Assembly (NCBI RefSeq): GCF_014204865.1
Contig: NZ_JACHMG010000001.1
Location: forward strand, 2,936,001-3,000,000
From: Amycolatopsis jiangsuensis
GTDB taxonomy: Bacteria; Actinomycetota; Actinomycetes; Mycobacteriales; Pseudonocardiaceae
Length of the DNA: 64,000 nt
Direction: 5' to 3'
Part shown: positions 1-8,902 of the stretch, one piece after another
Layout of the letters: every line of letters starts with the position of its first letter
How positions within the stretch are numbered: position 1 is the stretch's first letter
Translations under genes and position numbers: made by a program
Notes under the pieces: model-generated
Databases searched by the model: none
What the model was told of the DNA's origin: nothing
Seen by the model: only the letters and a program-made list of their open reading frames with translations

Positions 1-462
1 ATCGGCGGCTTCGACGGCTCGGCGGACCTGTTCGGCGACGGCAGCCTGGTCCTGCTGCCCACCCCGGGACACAGCCCGGGCAGCACCAGCGTCCTCGTCC
101 GGATGGACGGCTACGACGTGCTGCTGCCAGGCGACGCGATGTACACGATCCAGCACCTGGCGCTCGACCAGGTCCGCCAAATGCAGACCGCCGACGCGGG
201 GCTGTTCGCCGACTCGATCCGGCGGATCCAGTGGCTGCACCGGGCACTGCCGAACCTGGTCGTGCTGACCTCGCACGACCACACCCGCTACGGCGAGCAC
301 CTCCGTGCCGCGATGGCAGGCGGCGGGCTGTCCGAAGCGGATCTGGCCTGGGCGAAGGCCTGGGAACGCGACACGTTCGACCCGGTCTACAACCTCAACC
401 CCGCGAAACTGCCGCGCTTCGTCCCCGCCGCCGACGGCGGACCGGTCGGCCAGGTGGCCTGA
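1..462 (+). CDS. MBL-fold metallo-hydrolase, 3' fragment (lactonase-like)
   Basis: The reading frame is open from base 1 and its start lies before the window; 153 codons remain. The visible part has typical late metallo-beta-lactamase-fold motifs: TPGHSPGSTSVLV (metal-binding His within a GHSPGS turn), then LLPGDAMYT (the bridging Asp), and LTSHDHTRY near the C-terminus. This pattern resembles N-acyl homoserine lactonase-like or other hydrolytic MBL enzymes. The HxHxDH motif would be upstream and cannot be seen, so the substrate is not assigned. It converges on the DUF2567 gene, with only 15 bp between the two stop codons. Confidence 0.85.
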   Translation: MGGFDGSADLFGDGSLVLLPTPGHSPGSTSVLVRMDGYDVLLPGDAMYTIQHLALDQVRQMQTADAGLFADSIRRIQWLHRALPNLVVLTSHDHTRYGEHLRAAMAGGGLSEADLAWAKAWERDTFDPVYNLNPAKLPRFVPAADGGPVGQVA

Positions 463-477
463 ATTCCGTGCGCGGCC

Positions 478-1077
478 TCAGCCGAGCCGGCGGCCCAGGT
501 CCTCCCGGCCGTTCCAGGCGGTCATCAGCGCGTAGACCAGACTGGTGAGCAGCGGCGCGGCCAGGATCACCCAGCCGGACTCCAGTCGTGGCGCCTGGTC
601 GATCACCGCGCCGAGCGCGGGGGCGCTGTCCACCGAGTACTTCGAGTTGGCGAAGGCCGCACCCATCTGCGTGCCCAGCCAGGCGGCGAGCAGCGCCCCG
701 CCCGCCGCGGCCAGGAGCACGACCGGTCCGCGGCGTTCGCGCAGGAACCAGGCGACCAGGCCGACCAGCAGTCCGGTGGCCATCGCGAGGAAGCCGAAGA
801 TCGCCAGGTCGTCGAAGCGGTGCCAGCTCTCCAGCTCCAGCGGTACGAGCCCGCCGTCGGCGGTCACCACGCGGGCGCGCTGCGGCGGGGCCATCAGCGA
901 CCACAGCCAGCCGAGCGGAATGCCGAGCAGGGCCGCGGTGGAGAGCACGCTCACGGCAGGCAGCAGATCCGCCTTCACCACCACGCGAGGGCGCTGCGGC
1001 GGGAACAGCAGCGGTACCGACCAGGTCTCGGCCACGGCGGACGACCGGTGTGCTGCCTTGCCCGCGGAATCGACCAC
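478..1077 (-). CDS. DUF2567-like membrane protein of the biotin locus
   Basis: A 199-aa protein with about four hydrophobic segments, near residues 35–55, 80–105, 110–135 and 165–190. I placed the start at the GTG at 1077 because GGGAGGGAG sits just upstream; a 220-aa form from ATG 1138–1140 lacks a good ribosome site. It matches the DUF2567 family by layout and size, and M. tuberculosis has such a gene (Rv1591) at the same place, after bioB and a small cysteine protein. It is last in the sulP-bioD-bioB-bsaP run, 70 bp after bsaP. Function is unknown; a role with biotin is only suggested by position. Confidence 0.8.
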   Translation of the reverse strand: MVDSAGKAAHRSSAVAETWSVPLLFPPQRPRVVVKADLLPAVSVLSTAALLGIPLGWLWSLMAPPQRARVVTADGGLVPLELESWHRFDDLAIFGFLAMATGLLVGLVAWFLRERRGPVVLLAAAGGALLAAWLGTQMGAAFANSKYSVDSAPALGAVIDQAPRLESGWVILAAPLLTSLVYALMTAWNGREDLGRRLG

Positions 1078-1147
1078 CCTGGACTCCCTCCCTGCGCATG
1101 TGCGGATCGCAGCGTAACCGGTGGCCCCACCGGAGGGCATGCGCGGC

Positions 1148-1342
1148 TCACCCGCCGGAGGTCTCCCCGTGCCTGCTGCACCGCGCCGTCCAGCCGAACG
1201 TCGTCACCTGTACCACCATGCGCCGCGCGCAGGACCGGCAGAAGCGCGGTGGTTCCAGCGCGGTGCGCAGGGTGTGGCAGGCCTCGTGACCGGCGTCCGC
1301 CTCCGGCTGTCCACAGTGGACGCAATACTCAGAGGCTGTCAC
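1148..1342 (-). CDS. bsaP: biotin synthase auxiliary protein BsaP
   Basis: A 64-aa protein with two cysteine pairs, CVHC near residue 7 and CRSC near residue 35, which suits binding of a metal or Fe-S cluster. Its start overlaps the end of bioB by 14 bp, so the two are translationally coupled. Size, cysteine pattern and position after bioB match Rv1590 of M. tuberculosis. As I recall, that protein was shown to be needed by mycobacterial biotin synthase, probably to support its auxiliary cluster. The call rests on motif and position, not on an alignment. Confidence 0.8.
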   Translation of the reverse strand: MTASEYCVHCGQPEADAGHEACHTLRTALEPPRFCRSCARRMVVQVTTFGWTARCSRHGETSGG

Positions 1343-2360
1343 TGAGTGCCTTCACCGGCATCTTCAGCTCCGCGAGCATGTCCAGGTCCGCGGACGCGGG
1401 GCGGCCGAGGTTGGTCAGGTAGTTGCCCACGATGATCGCGTTGATCCCGCCCAGCATGCCCTGTTCGGCACCCAGGTCACCGAGGGTCAGCTCACGCCCG
1501 CCGGCGAACCGCAGCATCGTGGCAGGCATGGCCAGCCGGAACGCCGCGACAGTGCGCAGCGCGTCCTTGCCCTCGACGATCTCGTAGTTCTCGTACGGCG
1601 TGCCCGGCTGCGGGATGAGGAAGTTCATCGGCACCTCGTGCGGACTCAGCCGCGCCAGCTGCACCGCGAACTCGGCACGCTGCTCGACCGTCTCCCCCAT
1701 GCCGATGATGCCGCCGCAGCACACCTCCATGCCCGCCTCGCCGACCATCCGCAGGGTCTCCCAGCGCTCCTCCCACGAGTGCGTGGTGACCACTTCGGGG
1801 AAATGCGAACGCGCGGTCTCCAGGTTGTGGTTGTAGCGGTGCACGCCCATCCCGACCAGCTCGTCGACCTGGTCCCGGGTGAGCATGCCGAGTGAACAGG
1901 CGATCTGGATGTCGTTGCCGTCCGCGCGGATCGCCTCGACGCCCTGGCGGACCTGCGCCAGCAGGCGGGCGTCCGGCCCGCGCACGGCGGCCACGATGCA
2001 GAATTCGGTGGCGCCGGTCTCCGCGGTCTGCCGCGCGGCCTTGACCAGGCCCGGGATGTCCAGCCACGCCGAACGCACCGGTGTGGGGAACCGGCCGGAC
2101 TGCGAGCAGAAGTGGCAGTCCTCCGGGCAGCCGCCGGTCTTCAGGCTGATGATGCCCTCGACCTCCACCTCCGGGCCGCACCAGCGCATCCGCACCTCGT
2201 GCGCCAGCTGCAGGGCCTCGGACAACCGCTCGTCGGGCAGCCGCAGCACGGCAAGCACCTGTGCTTCGGTCAGCCCTTCGCCGCGGCCGAGTACCTGCTC
2301 GCGGGCCACGGCGAGCACGTCGCCGAGTTCCGGGCCGGTGGTCTGCGGGGCTGCGGTCAC
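1329..2360 (-). CDS. bioB: biotin synthase
   Basis: A 343-aa radical SAM enzyme that inserts sulfur into dethiobiotin, the last step of biotin synthesis. The CxxxCxxC cluster motif is at C78, C82 and C85 (GCPEDCHFC). Cysteines that fit the second [2Fe-2S] cluster occur in EFCIVAA, IACSLG and EVCCGG, and the usual arginine ligand is in RFAGGRE. The start is the GTG at 2360, with AAGGAGA six bases upstream; an ATG 12 codons earlier has no such site. It lies 85 bp after bioD and overlaps bsaP, so it is likely in one transcript with them. Confidence 0.96.
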   Translation of the reverse strand: MTAAPQTTGPELGDVLAVAREQVLGRGEGLTEAQVLAVLRLPDERLSEALQLAHEVRMRWCGPEVEVEGIISLKTGGCPEDCHFCSQSGRFPTPVRSAWLDIPGLVKAARQTAETGATEFCIVAAVRGPDARLLAQVRQGVEAIRADGNDIQIACSLGMLTRDQVDELVGMGVHRYNHNLETARSHFPEVVTTHSWEERWETLRMVGEAGMEVCCGGIIGMGETVEQRAEFAVQLARLSPHEVPMNFLIPQPGTPYENYEIVEGKDALRTVAAFRLAMPATMLRFAGGRELTLGDLGAEQGMLGGINAIIVGNYLTNLGRPASADLDMLAELKMPVKALSDSL

Positions 2361-2445
2361 GGCGTCTCCTTCGAGTGGGGTGCGAACGGATGCCATGCTG
2401 CCCGAGCCGCTCGCGGCCCGGATGCGACCCTGCTCACGTCTCTGC

Positions 2446-3174
2446 TCACGTCATCCCGCCCGGCATCCGGGTGGGGAAGGCTTCCGGATCGAACTCCCCG
2501 CCGAACCACGGCGAAAGACCGAGCCGCGCCTGTTCGGCGAACGCCTCGGGTGTGGCGCCGCCGAGGCCGGCCGGCAGCACGCCGAGCAGCGGCGCTCCCG
2601 CGGCGACCGGCAGGTCGGTCAGGTTCTCCCGGGACGCGAGGTCCGGTTCGGGCGGCCACGAGCCGATCACCACACCGACCACGTTCAGCCCGCGCCGGGT
2701 GGCGACCTCGGCGGTGAGCGCGGTCGCGTTGAGCGTGCCGAGGCCCGCTGTGGCGACGATGACCACCGGCGCACCCAGCGACCACGCCACGTCGGCCAGG
2801 GTGCTGCCGTGCGGGTCGAAGCGCACCAGCAGGCCGCCGGCGCCCTCCACGAGCGTGAGGTCGTGCCCGGCGTCGAGCTCGCTCACCGCCGCCGCGATCT
2901 CCCCCGGCCCGAGAGCCGGAAGGCCGCTGCGGCGGGCAGCGGCCTCCGGCGACAACGGGTCCGGGTACCGGCGCAGCTCACGGGTGGTGACGCCCTTGCC
3001 GGCCAGCCGCACGACCTCGTCGAGGTCGCCCGCCTCGCCCGGCGCCACGCCGGTCTGCGCCGGTTTGAGCACCGCGACTCGGCGTCCCTGCCCGGTCGCC
3101 ACCGCCGCGATCGCCGCGGTGGTGATCGTCTTGCCGACGTCGGTCCCGGTCCCCGTCATCACGAGCGTGGTCAC
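2446..3174 (-). CDS. bioD: dethiobiotin synthetase
   Basis: A 242-aa ATP-dependent enzyme that closes the ureido ring of dethiobiotin from diaminopelargonate and CO2. The N-terminus shows the P-loop GTGTDVGKT (residues 8–16), the lysine KPAQTG near 37, and [10 protein letters not shown] near 110, all typical of BioD. It starts with GTG. It lies only 51 bp downstream of the SulP–carbonic anhydrase gene on the same strand. That is notable because BioD consumes CO2. Confidence 0.96.
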   Translation of the reverse strand: MTTLVMTGTGTDVGKTITTAAIAAVATGQGRRVAVLKPAQTGVAPGEAGDLDEVVRLAGKGVTTRELRRYPDPLSPEAAARRSGLPALGPGEIAAAVSELDAGHDLTLVEGAGGLLVRFDPHGSTLADVAWSLGAPVVIVATAGLGTLNATALTAEVATRRGLNVVGVVIGSWPPEPDLASRENLTDLPVAAGAPLLGVLPAGLGGATPEAFAEQARLGLSPWFGGEFDPEAFPTRMPGGMT

Positions 3175-3225
3175 GGACCACCAACTTAGTCACCCGCACC
3201 CCACCCGCACCACGCCCGTCCGGCA

Positions 3226-5418
3226 TCACCCGCCGGCGGGGGCGGGCAGCGCCGTCGCCGGTGAGCCCGCGGCGACGAACGCACCGCGTGCCGGATCGGA
3301 CAGGTACACCTGTGCGGCGCCGACGTCGAAGTACAAGCCGCTCAGCAGCAGCTCACCCCGTTCCTCGGCCTGTGCGACCAGCGGGTAGTGCCGCAGGTGG
3401 TCGAGCTGCTGCAGCACGTTGTGCAGTGCCAGCCGGTCCCGTTCGGTCGCGGGCAGCTCGCCATCGAGGGTCACCGGGCCGGAGCGGTGCTTGCTCGGCT
3501 GGGCGTGCTCCATCCACGCCGCCAGCGCCGTGCCCGGCGGGGCGCCTTCGGCGAGCGCGCCCATCGCACCGCACGAGGAGTGCCCGCAGACCACGATCTC
3601 CCGTACCCCGAGCACACCCACGGCGAACTCGATGGACGCGTTCATCGACGGGTCGGCCTGGCCGGCCGGCACCAGGTTGCCGATGTTGCGGATGGTGAAC
3701 AGGTCGCCGGGCCCGGACGTGGTGATCAGGTTCGGCACGATCCGCGAGTCCCCGCAGGTGATGAACAGCGTGTGCGGCTTCTGGCCGTTCGCGAGCCCGC
3801 TGAGGGTGTCCTTGAGCAGCGGGGCGGCCCGGCGCTGGAACTCCGCCGTACCGCGGTGCGTGCGCTGGCCGGGCAGCGGCGGATCGGCCGCCTGCCAGGC
3901 CGACCACGGCGCGAGCCAGCGCGGGACGGCTTGCGCGGCCGCGGTGCGCCGCAGCGTCGGACTGCCCTCCTTGCCCTTGCCGAACCACGGATGCCCGACC
4001 TCGTCGACGGTCACCGTGCCGCCGGCGCGCTCGTGCGCCTGCTGCCAGGTGGTGAGGCTTTCGAAGGCGGCGTGGTCCAGGTAGTCGACCACCAGCTCCA
4101 GCGTGACGTTCGCACGGTCGGGGACCGTGCTGAGCACCTTCGTGAGCCGGGGCGCGGACAGGAACGTGAGCACGCCTTCCACGACCACGCGCCAGTCGTC
4201 GCCGTGCCGCTCGGCGTGGATGCCGGACCACACGGTGCGGCGCAGCATCAGCAGCACCGCCAGCGCGACGCCCGCGAGCACGCCGGTGAGCAGGTCGAAC
4301 ACCACCACCCCGGCGAGCGTGACCAGGTACAGCGGGAGATCGCCGTGACGCAGCACCTGCCGGAGGTGCCCGGGGTTGACCAGCTTCGCACCGACGTGCA
4401 CGAGCAGCCCGGCGAGCGCGGCGAGCGGGATGCTGCCGAGGACGCCGGCGAGCGCGACCACGAACACCAGCACCCACACCCCGTGCAGCACCGCCGAGGC
4501 CCGGGTCTTGGCGCCGGCCGCGACGTTGGTGGAGCTGCGCACGATCACTCCGGTCACCGGCAGGCCGCCGATCGCGCCGGACACCATGTTGGCGGTGCCC
4601 TGGCCGATCAGCTCGCGGTCGAGGTTCGCCCGCGGCCCGGTGTGCAGCTTGTCGACCGCGACGGCCGAGAGCAGGCTTTCCACGCTGGCGATCAGCGCGA
4701 TGGTGACGACCGCGACCGCGACGTCCACCCAGCCGCCGCCGGGCAGCTCGGGGGCGAAGCGGATCTGCAGGAGGTCACCCGGCAGCTCGACGCGGGGCAG
4801 CGTCATGCCCGCGACCAGGGACACCACGGTGGCGACCGCGATCGCGGCGAGCGGACCGGGCACCTTCCGCACCGCGGCGGGCAGCTTCGGCCACAGGAGC
4901 AGGATGGCGATGGTGAGCAGGCCGATCACCGCGGCGGCGCCCTGGTGATCGAAGATCTGCCCGGGCAGCTCCGCGATGTTCTCGATGGCCGAGCTCTGCG
5001 CCTTCCCGCCGAGGATCACGTGCAGCTGGCCGAGCACGATCGTCACCCCGATCCCGGCGAGCATCCCGTGCACGATGGCCGGCGAGATGGCGAGCGCGGC
5101 CCGGGCGACCCGGCTCAGCCCGAGCAGCACCTGCAGCCCCCCGGCGAGCACGGTGATCAGGCAAGTGACCTGCCACCCGAACGTGTCGATGGTTTCCGCC
5201 ATCAGCACGGTCAGCCCCGCGGCAGGCCCGCTGACCTGCAGAGCGGAGCCACCGAGCGCCCCGGCGACCACCCCACCCACGACAGCGGCGATCAGCCCGG
5301 CGACGATCGGCGCCCCGGAGGCGAGCGCGATCCCGAGCGAAAGCGGCACAGCGACAAGAAAGACCACGAGCGAGGCGGGCACGTCGTGGCGAAGCACGGC
5401 AAGACGTCTCATGATCAC
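3226..5418 (-). CDS. SulP anion transporter fused to beta-carbonic anhydrase (copy 1)
   Basis: A 730-aa fusion. Residues 1–400 form a SulP-type transporter with 10–12 membrane segments, starting at DVPASLVVFLVAVPLSLGIA. A short STAS-like stretch follows (about 400–470). Residues 490–730 are a beta-carbonic anhydrase with the zinc ligands C555 and D557 (CGDSR) and H613 and C616 (CGHSSCG). Proteins of this type are thought to import bicarbonate or a similar anion and interconvert HCO3- and CO2. It starts with GTG at 5418; an ATG two codons on is equally possible. It is 61% similar in style to copy 2 by eye only; no identity was computed. It lies directly upstream of bioD. Confidence 0.93.
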   Translation of the reverse strand: MIMRRLAVLRHDVPASLVVFLVAVPLSLGIALASGAPIVAGLIAAVVGGVVAGALGGSALQVSGPAAGLTVLMAETIDTFGWQVTCLITVLAGGLQVLLGLSRVARAALAISPAIVHGMLAGIGVTIVLGQLHVILGGKAQSSAIENIAELPGQIFDHQGAAAVIGLLTIAILLLWPKLPAAVRKVPGPLAAIAVATVVSLVAGMTLPRVELPGDLLQIRFAPELPGGGWVDVAVAVVTIALIASVESLLSAVAVDKLHTGPRANLDRELIGQGTANMVSGAIGGLPVTGVIVRSSTNVAAGAKTRASAVLHGVWVLVFVVALAGVLGSIPLAALAGLLVHVGAKLVNPGHLRQVLRHGDLPLYLVTLAGVVVFDLLTGVLAGVALAVLLMLRRTVWSGIHAERHGDDWRVVVEGVLTFLSAPRLTKVLSTVPDRANVTLELVVDYLDHAAFESLTTWQQAHERAGGTVTVDEVGHPWFGKGKEGSPTLRRTAAAQAVPRWLAPWSAWQAADPPLPGQRTHRGTAEFQRRAAPLLKDTLSGLANGQKPHTLFITCGDSRIVPNLITTSGPGDLFTIRNIGNLVPAGQADPSMNASIEFAVGVLGVREIVVCGHSSCGAMGALAEGAPPGTALAAWMEHAQPSKHRSGPVTLDGELPATERDRLALHNVLQQLDHLRHYPLVAQAEERGELLLSGLYFDVGAAQVYLSDPARGAFVAAGSPATALPAPAGG

Positions 5419-5539
5419 CAGGAAACCGGGATTTGTGTGAAATGTCCGCTATGACTCACACTTTGGAGTGAATTTTTATTGGATCCCTCACTTTCGGGTT
5501 GCGCTGTTGATCAAGGCATGGAAGGGGTGAGGGTCGGGC

Positions 5540-5588
5540 GCAGGCAGCAGGCAGCAGGCAGCAGGCAGGCAGGCAGGCAGGCAAGCAG
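5540..5588. repeat. GCAGGCA / GGCA short tandem repeat
   Basis: Four units based on GCAGGCA run into four or more GGCA units and then GCAAGCA variants. The tract looks slippage-prone, lies outside any gene, and sits about 120–170 bp upstream of SulP–carbonic anhydrase copy 1. Confidence 0.85.
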
Positions 5589-5691
5589 TGGACCGGGCAA
5601 GCAAGCAGGCAAATGGGCGGGCGGTGTCCGAGCATCGCGCCGGCGGCTGTCTCGGAGCGAGCGGACACCAGGGCCGTCCCAGCCACATGCG

Positions 5692-5731
5692 CCGGTGAGC
5701 CGGTGAGCCGGTGAGCCGGTGAGCCGGTGAG
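5692..5731. repeat. five perfect copies of an 8-bp repeat (CCGGTGAG)
   Basis: CCGGTGAG is repeated five times without error and followed by a partial copy, CCGAG. A perfect array of this kind is a likely variable-number site. No gene covers it. Confidence 0.93.
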
Positions 5732-5796
5732 CCGAGAAAACTCACCGGCACCAACTTCGGAGCACGGGGCGGCGAGTGCCGGACGGCGGGCACCGG

Positions 5797-6150
5797 GCGA
5801 ACGGGCGAAAACCCGGCCTTCGGCGTCAAGATCAGGAGACCGGGCCGCCGCATCGCCGCTACCCGCCGCGAAGGACGACCGGCGACCGCCACAACTCTGC
5901 TGCAACCGGCCCGACCGGCACAGTCGCGCCCGTCGAAGCGCCAGAGCGCGGGCGACCGGGCGACCGGTGCCGGGGCGAACGGGCCGAAGTCCCGGCTCCA
6001 GTGTCGAAGTAAGCGAGCCGGGTCTCTCTCGCCGCTACTCGCAACTACTCGCCGCGAAGGATGACCGGCCACCGCACCGCTCTGCCGCAACTAGTCCGAC
6101 CGGCACATTCGCGCCCGCCGGAGCACCGAAGCGCGGGCGCGCCGGCGGAC
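5797..6150. repeat. two diverged copies of a ~178-bp unit
   Basis: The stretch starting near 5797 recurs from about 5975. Both copies open with GGCGAACGGGC, run through a hairpin-forming CCCGGC...GCCGGG part, then GCCGCGAAGGA(C/T)GACCGG and CCGACCGGCACA(G/T)TCGCGCC. A third copy of only the opening and hairpin part is at about 6367–6421, where it forms the terminator of SulP copy 2. Boundaries are by eye. Confidence 0.75.
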
Positions 6151-6225
6151 GAGGCCGGCCGGACGAACGGGGCCGCGCGGACGACGCGCGCCGGACGGAC
6201 GGGAAGGGCGGCCGGGCGGACGAAC

Positions 6226-6303
6226 GGGCCGGGCGACCGGGGCCGGGCGACCGGCGGACCGCAGGGGCCGGGCGACCGGGGCCGGGCGACCGGCGGACCG
6301 CAG
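6226..6303. repeat. two perfect tandem copies of a 39-bp unit
   Basis: Bases 6226–6264 and 6265–6303 are identical. Each unit holds two GGGCCGGGCGACCGG elements. A decayed third copy follows to about 6352. The unit is very rich in G and C and could form hairpins. Confidence 0.9.
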
Positions 6304-6376
6304 GGGCCGGGCGACCGGCGAACCGGGCAGGCGGACCGCAGGGGCCGGGCGACGGTCGAACAGGGGGCGAACGGGG

Positions 6377-6421
6377 CGAAGGCCCGGCTCCCGGCGTCGG
6401 GATCGGGGAGCCGGGCCTTCG
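6377..6421 (-). terminator. hairpin terminator of SulP–carbonic anhydrase copy 2
   Basis: Arms CGAAGGCCCGGCTCC and GGAGCCGGGCCTTCG are perfect complements with a loop of about 15 bases. It lies two bases past the stop codon of the minus-strand gene. No T-run follows, as is usual in high-GC actinobacteria. Confidence 0.75.
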
Positions 6422-6423
6422 CG

Positions 6424-8685
6424 TCAGGGGGCCGGGACTCCGGCCGGGGCGAAGTCGGTCGTCGCGGTGTCCAGGAGGAAGACTTGGGCGGCTCCGACGT
6501 CGAAGTACATGCCGGTCAGGGTCAGCCGGTCCTGTGCGAGGGCGGCGGCCACCACCGGATGCCCGCGCAGGTGCGCCAGTTGCTGGACCACGTTGTGCAG
6601 CGCCAGCCGGTCCGCCTCGGCCGGGGGGCGGTGACCGGCCAGCGTCGGGGTGCGCTCTGCGGCTTGGCGGCGCAGCGTGGGCGCACCGTGCCGGAGCCAG
6701 CCGTCCAGCCCCGTCATCCCTTCCGGGACCCGGCTCAGCAGCGCCTTCATCGCACCGCACGACGAATGGCCGCACACCACGATTTCCGGCACCTCCAGCA
6801 CACCCACCGCGTACTCGATCGCCGCGGCCACCGAATCGTCGCTCTCGGCCGAGGCGGGTGGCACCAGATTGCCGATGTTGCGGACCGTGAACAGGTCGCC
6901 AGGGCCGGACGTGGTGATCAGGTTCGGCACGATCCGCGAATCACCACAGGTGATGAACAACGTGTGCGGCTGCTGGCCGTTCGCCAGGCCGCTCAACGTC
7001 TCCCGCAGCAGCGGCGCGCCCCGGCGCTGGAATTCCGAAGCTCCGCGACCGAGCGGCGACTCCCCCGATCGCTGACCGGGCAGATGCTCGGCTTGCCACT
7101 GTGACCACGGCGCCAGCCACCGGGGCAACACCCGGGAGGCGAGCCCGCGCCGGACCGTCGGCTCCCCCGCACTGCCCCGCTCGTACCAGGGATGGCCGAT
7201 CTCGTCGACGTGCACGCTGCCGCCGGCTCGCTGGTGCGCCTGCTGCCAGCCACGCAGGCAGTCGAACGCCGCGTGATCGAGATAGTCCACGATCAGCTCC
7301 AGCGTGACGTCCGCCCGCTCCGGCACCTGCACCAGCACTTTTGTCAGGCGGGGCACGGAAAGGAAGGTCAGCGCACCCTCGATCACCACCCGCACCCGTG
7401 CGCCGTCCGGCTCGACGTGCACCCCGGAGCTGACCATGCGGCGCACCAGCAACCCCAGTGCCAGCAGCATTCCCAGTGCAACCCCGGTCAGCAGGTTCAT
7501 CGCCACCGCGCCGCCGAGCGTGACCGCGTACACCGCGAGATCGCCGTGCCGCCGCACTGCTCGCAGCGCGGGCACGTTCACCAGCTTCGCGCCGACGAAC
7601 ACCAGCAGTGCGGCCAGCGCGGCGAGCGGGATGAAGCGCAGCACTCCGGTCAGCAGCAGGCAGAACGCCAGGATCCAGCAGGAGTGCAGCACCGCCGAGG
7701 CACGGGTCCGCGCGCCGGCCTCGAAGTTCGTCATGCTGCGCACGATCACGCCGGTCACCGGCAAGCCGCCCAACGCACCGGACACGACGTTGCCCGCGCC
7801 CTGCCCGATCAGCTCGCGGTCGAGGTCACTGCGTTTCCCGCCGCGGCGTTTGTCCACCGACACCGCGGACAGCAGGCTCTCCAGGCTCGCGATCAGCGCG
7901 ACGCTCACCGCGGCCAGCACCGGCCCGCTCCAGTCACCGACGGGCAGCTGTGGCACGAAACCGAACGATGGCAACGCATCCGGCATCTCGATCCGCGGCA
8001 GCGTCATTCCGGTGGTCACGGAAACGACCGTGGCGATCGTGACCGCGGCCAGCGGAGCGGGCACCTTCCGCACCGGCCCGGGCAGCCGGGGCCACAGCAG
8101 CAGGACCGCGATGGTCAGCAAACCGATCAGCACCGCTTTGTCGTGGTGCGCGGCGAGCTGCCCGGGCAGGGCGGCGAGGTCGGCGAGGGCGGAGCCCTGC
8201 GCCCGGCCGCCGAGCACGACGTGCAGCTGGCCGAGCACGATGGTCACACCGATGCCGGCGAGCAGGCCGTGCACGATCGCGGGGGAGATGGCCAGCGCGG
8301 TCCGCGCGACGCGGGAGAGGCCGAACAAAATCTGCAGCAGTCCGGCACCGGCGGTCACCGCGCAGGTGACCGCCCAGCCGTAGGTGGCGATGGTGTCGGC
8401 GAGCACCACAGTCAGGGCTGCCGAAGGTCCGCTGACCTGCAGCGGCGATCCGCCGAGCAGGCTCGCGACCAGGCCGCCGGCGACGGCGGAGACGAGGCCG
8501 GCGAGCAGCGGGGCTCCCACGGCGAGCGCGATACCGAGGGAAAGCGGGATGGCGACGAGGAAGACGACCAGCGAGGCGGGCAGGTCATGGCGCGCGACGG
8601 TGCGCAGGGCCCGGCCGAATCCGATTCCTCCGGGACGGCGGGACGGGGGTCCGGTGTCGTGTTCTCCGCGAATGATCTCGATCAT
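6424..8685 (-). CDS. SulP anion transporter fused to beta-carbonic anhydrase (copy 2)
   Basis: A 753-aa paralogue of the fusion at 3226–5418 with the same order: SulP membrane domain (about residues 30–430), STAS-like part, then beta-carbonic anhydrase with C580 and D582 (CGDSR) and H640 and C643 (CGHSSCG). I chose ATG 8685 because upstream codons add 62 residues with no family likeness. The fusion is expected to move bicarbonate or a related anion and equilibrate it with CO2 at the inner membrane face. It lies 217 bp after bioA on the same strand. Two intact copies with all zinc ligands suggest both are in use. Confidence 0.92.
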   Translation of the reverse strand: MIEIIRGEHDTGPPSRRPGGIGFGRALRTVARHDLPASLVVFLVAIPLSLGIALAVGAPLLAGLVSAVAGGLVASLLGGSPLQVSGPSAALTVVLADTIATYGWAVTCAVTAGAGLLQILFGLSRVARTALAISPAIVHGLLAGIGVTIVLGQLHVVLGGRAQGSALADLAALPGQLAAHHDKAVLIGLLTIAVLLLWPRLPGPVRKVPAPLAAVTIATVVSVTTGMTLPRIEMPDALPSFGFVPQLPVGDWSGPVLAAVSVALIASLESLLSAVSVDKRRGGKRSDLDRELIGQGAGNVVSGALGGLPVTGVIVRSMTNFEAGARTRASAVLHSCWILAFCLLLTGVLRFIPLAALAALLVFVGAKLVNVPALRAVRRHGDLAVYAVTLGGAVAMNLLTGVALGMLLALGLLVRRMVSSGVHVEPDGARVRVVIEGALTFLSVPRLTKVLVQVPERADVTLELIVDYLDHAAFDCLRGWQQAHQRAGGSVHVDEIGHPWYERGSAGEPTVRRGLASRVLPRWLAPWSQWQAEHLPGQRSGESPLGRGASEFQRRGAPLLRETLSGLANGQQPHTLFITCGDSRIVPNLITTSGPGDLFTVRNIGNLVPPASAESDDSVAAAIEYAVGVLEVPEIVVCGHSSCGAMKALLSRVPEGMTGLDGWLRHGAPTLRRQAAERTPTLAGHRPPAEADRLALHNVVQQLAHLRGHPVVAAALAQDRLTLTGMYFDVGAAQVFLLDTATTDFAPAGVPAP

Positions 8686-8902
8686 GATCGCAGGATTGCG
8701 GAAAACGGCGGAAAAGTCCGCTACGTGAGCGATGCTCGGATTAGCCGGCGAGGCGCCGATACGGACATAACGGTCATAAGCCGCTTGCGACAGCGGGACG
8801 AACGGGGGCAAATCCACCCGTCTCGGGGATGACAAGTACTTTGCGTCAACTCGCGTCGACACTCCGTGCACGATCCGGGCTCGCCGCCGCTTTCAGGTGA
8901 AT

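Larger units (their letters stand above)
5419..6376. other. intergenic region without convincing genes, repeat-rich
   Basis: About 960 bp between the two SulP–carbonic anhydrase genes. It begins with a relatively AT-rich stretch (about 5425–5500) that probably holds the promoter of copy 1. The rest is short tandem repeats and diverged duplications. Long open frames exist on both strands, but they are made of Arg/Pro/Gly-rich repeats and look like nothing known, so I treat them as composition artefacts. Confidence 0.7.

Noticed and set aside
3388..5454. 688-codon plus-strand open frame across SulP–carbonic anhydrase copy 1
   Set aside because: It is the antisense of a clear coding gene; the His/Asp/Gly/Arg-rich product is a GC-bias artefact.
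5540..6303. Possible CRISPR array
   Set aside because: Units are tandem without unique spacers, lengths differ, and no cas gene is present.
5727..6890. 387-codon Arg/Pro/Gly-rich open frame in the repeat spacer
   Set aside because: Made of repeats and reads into the antisense of SulP copy 2; no ribosome site or domain.
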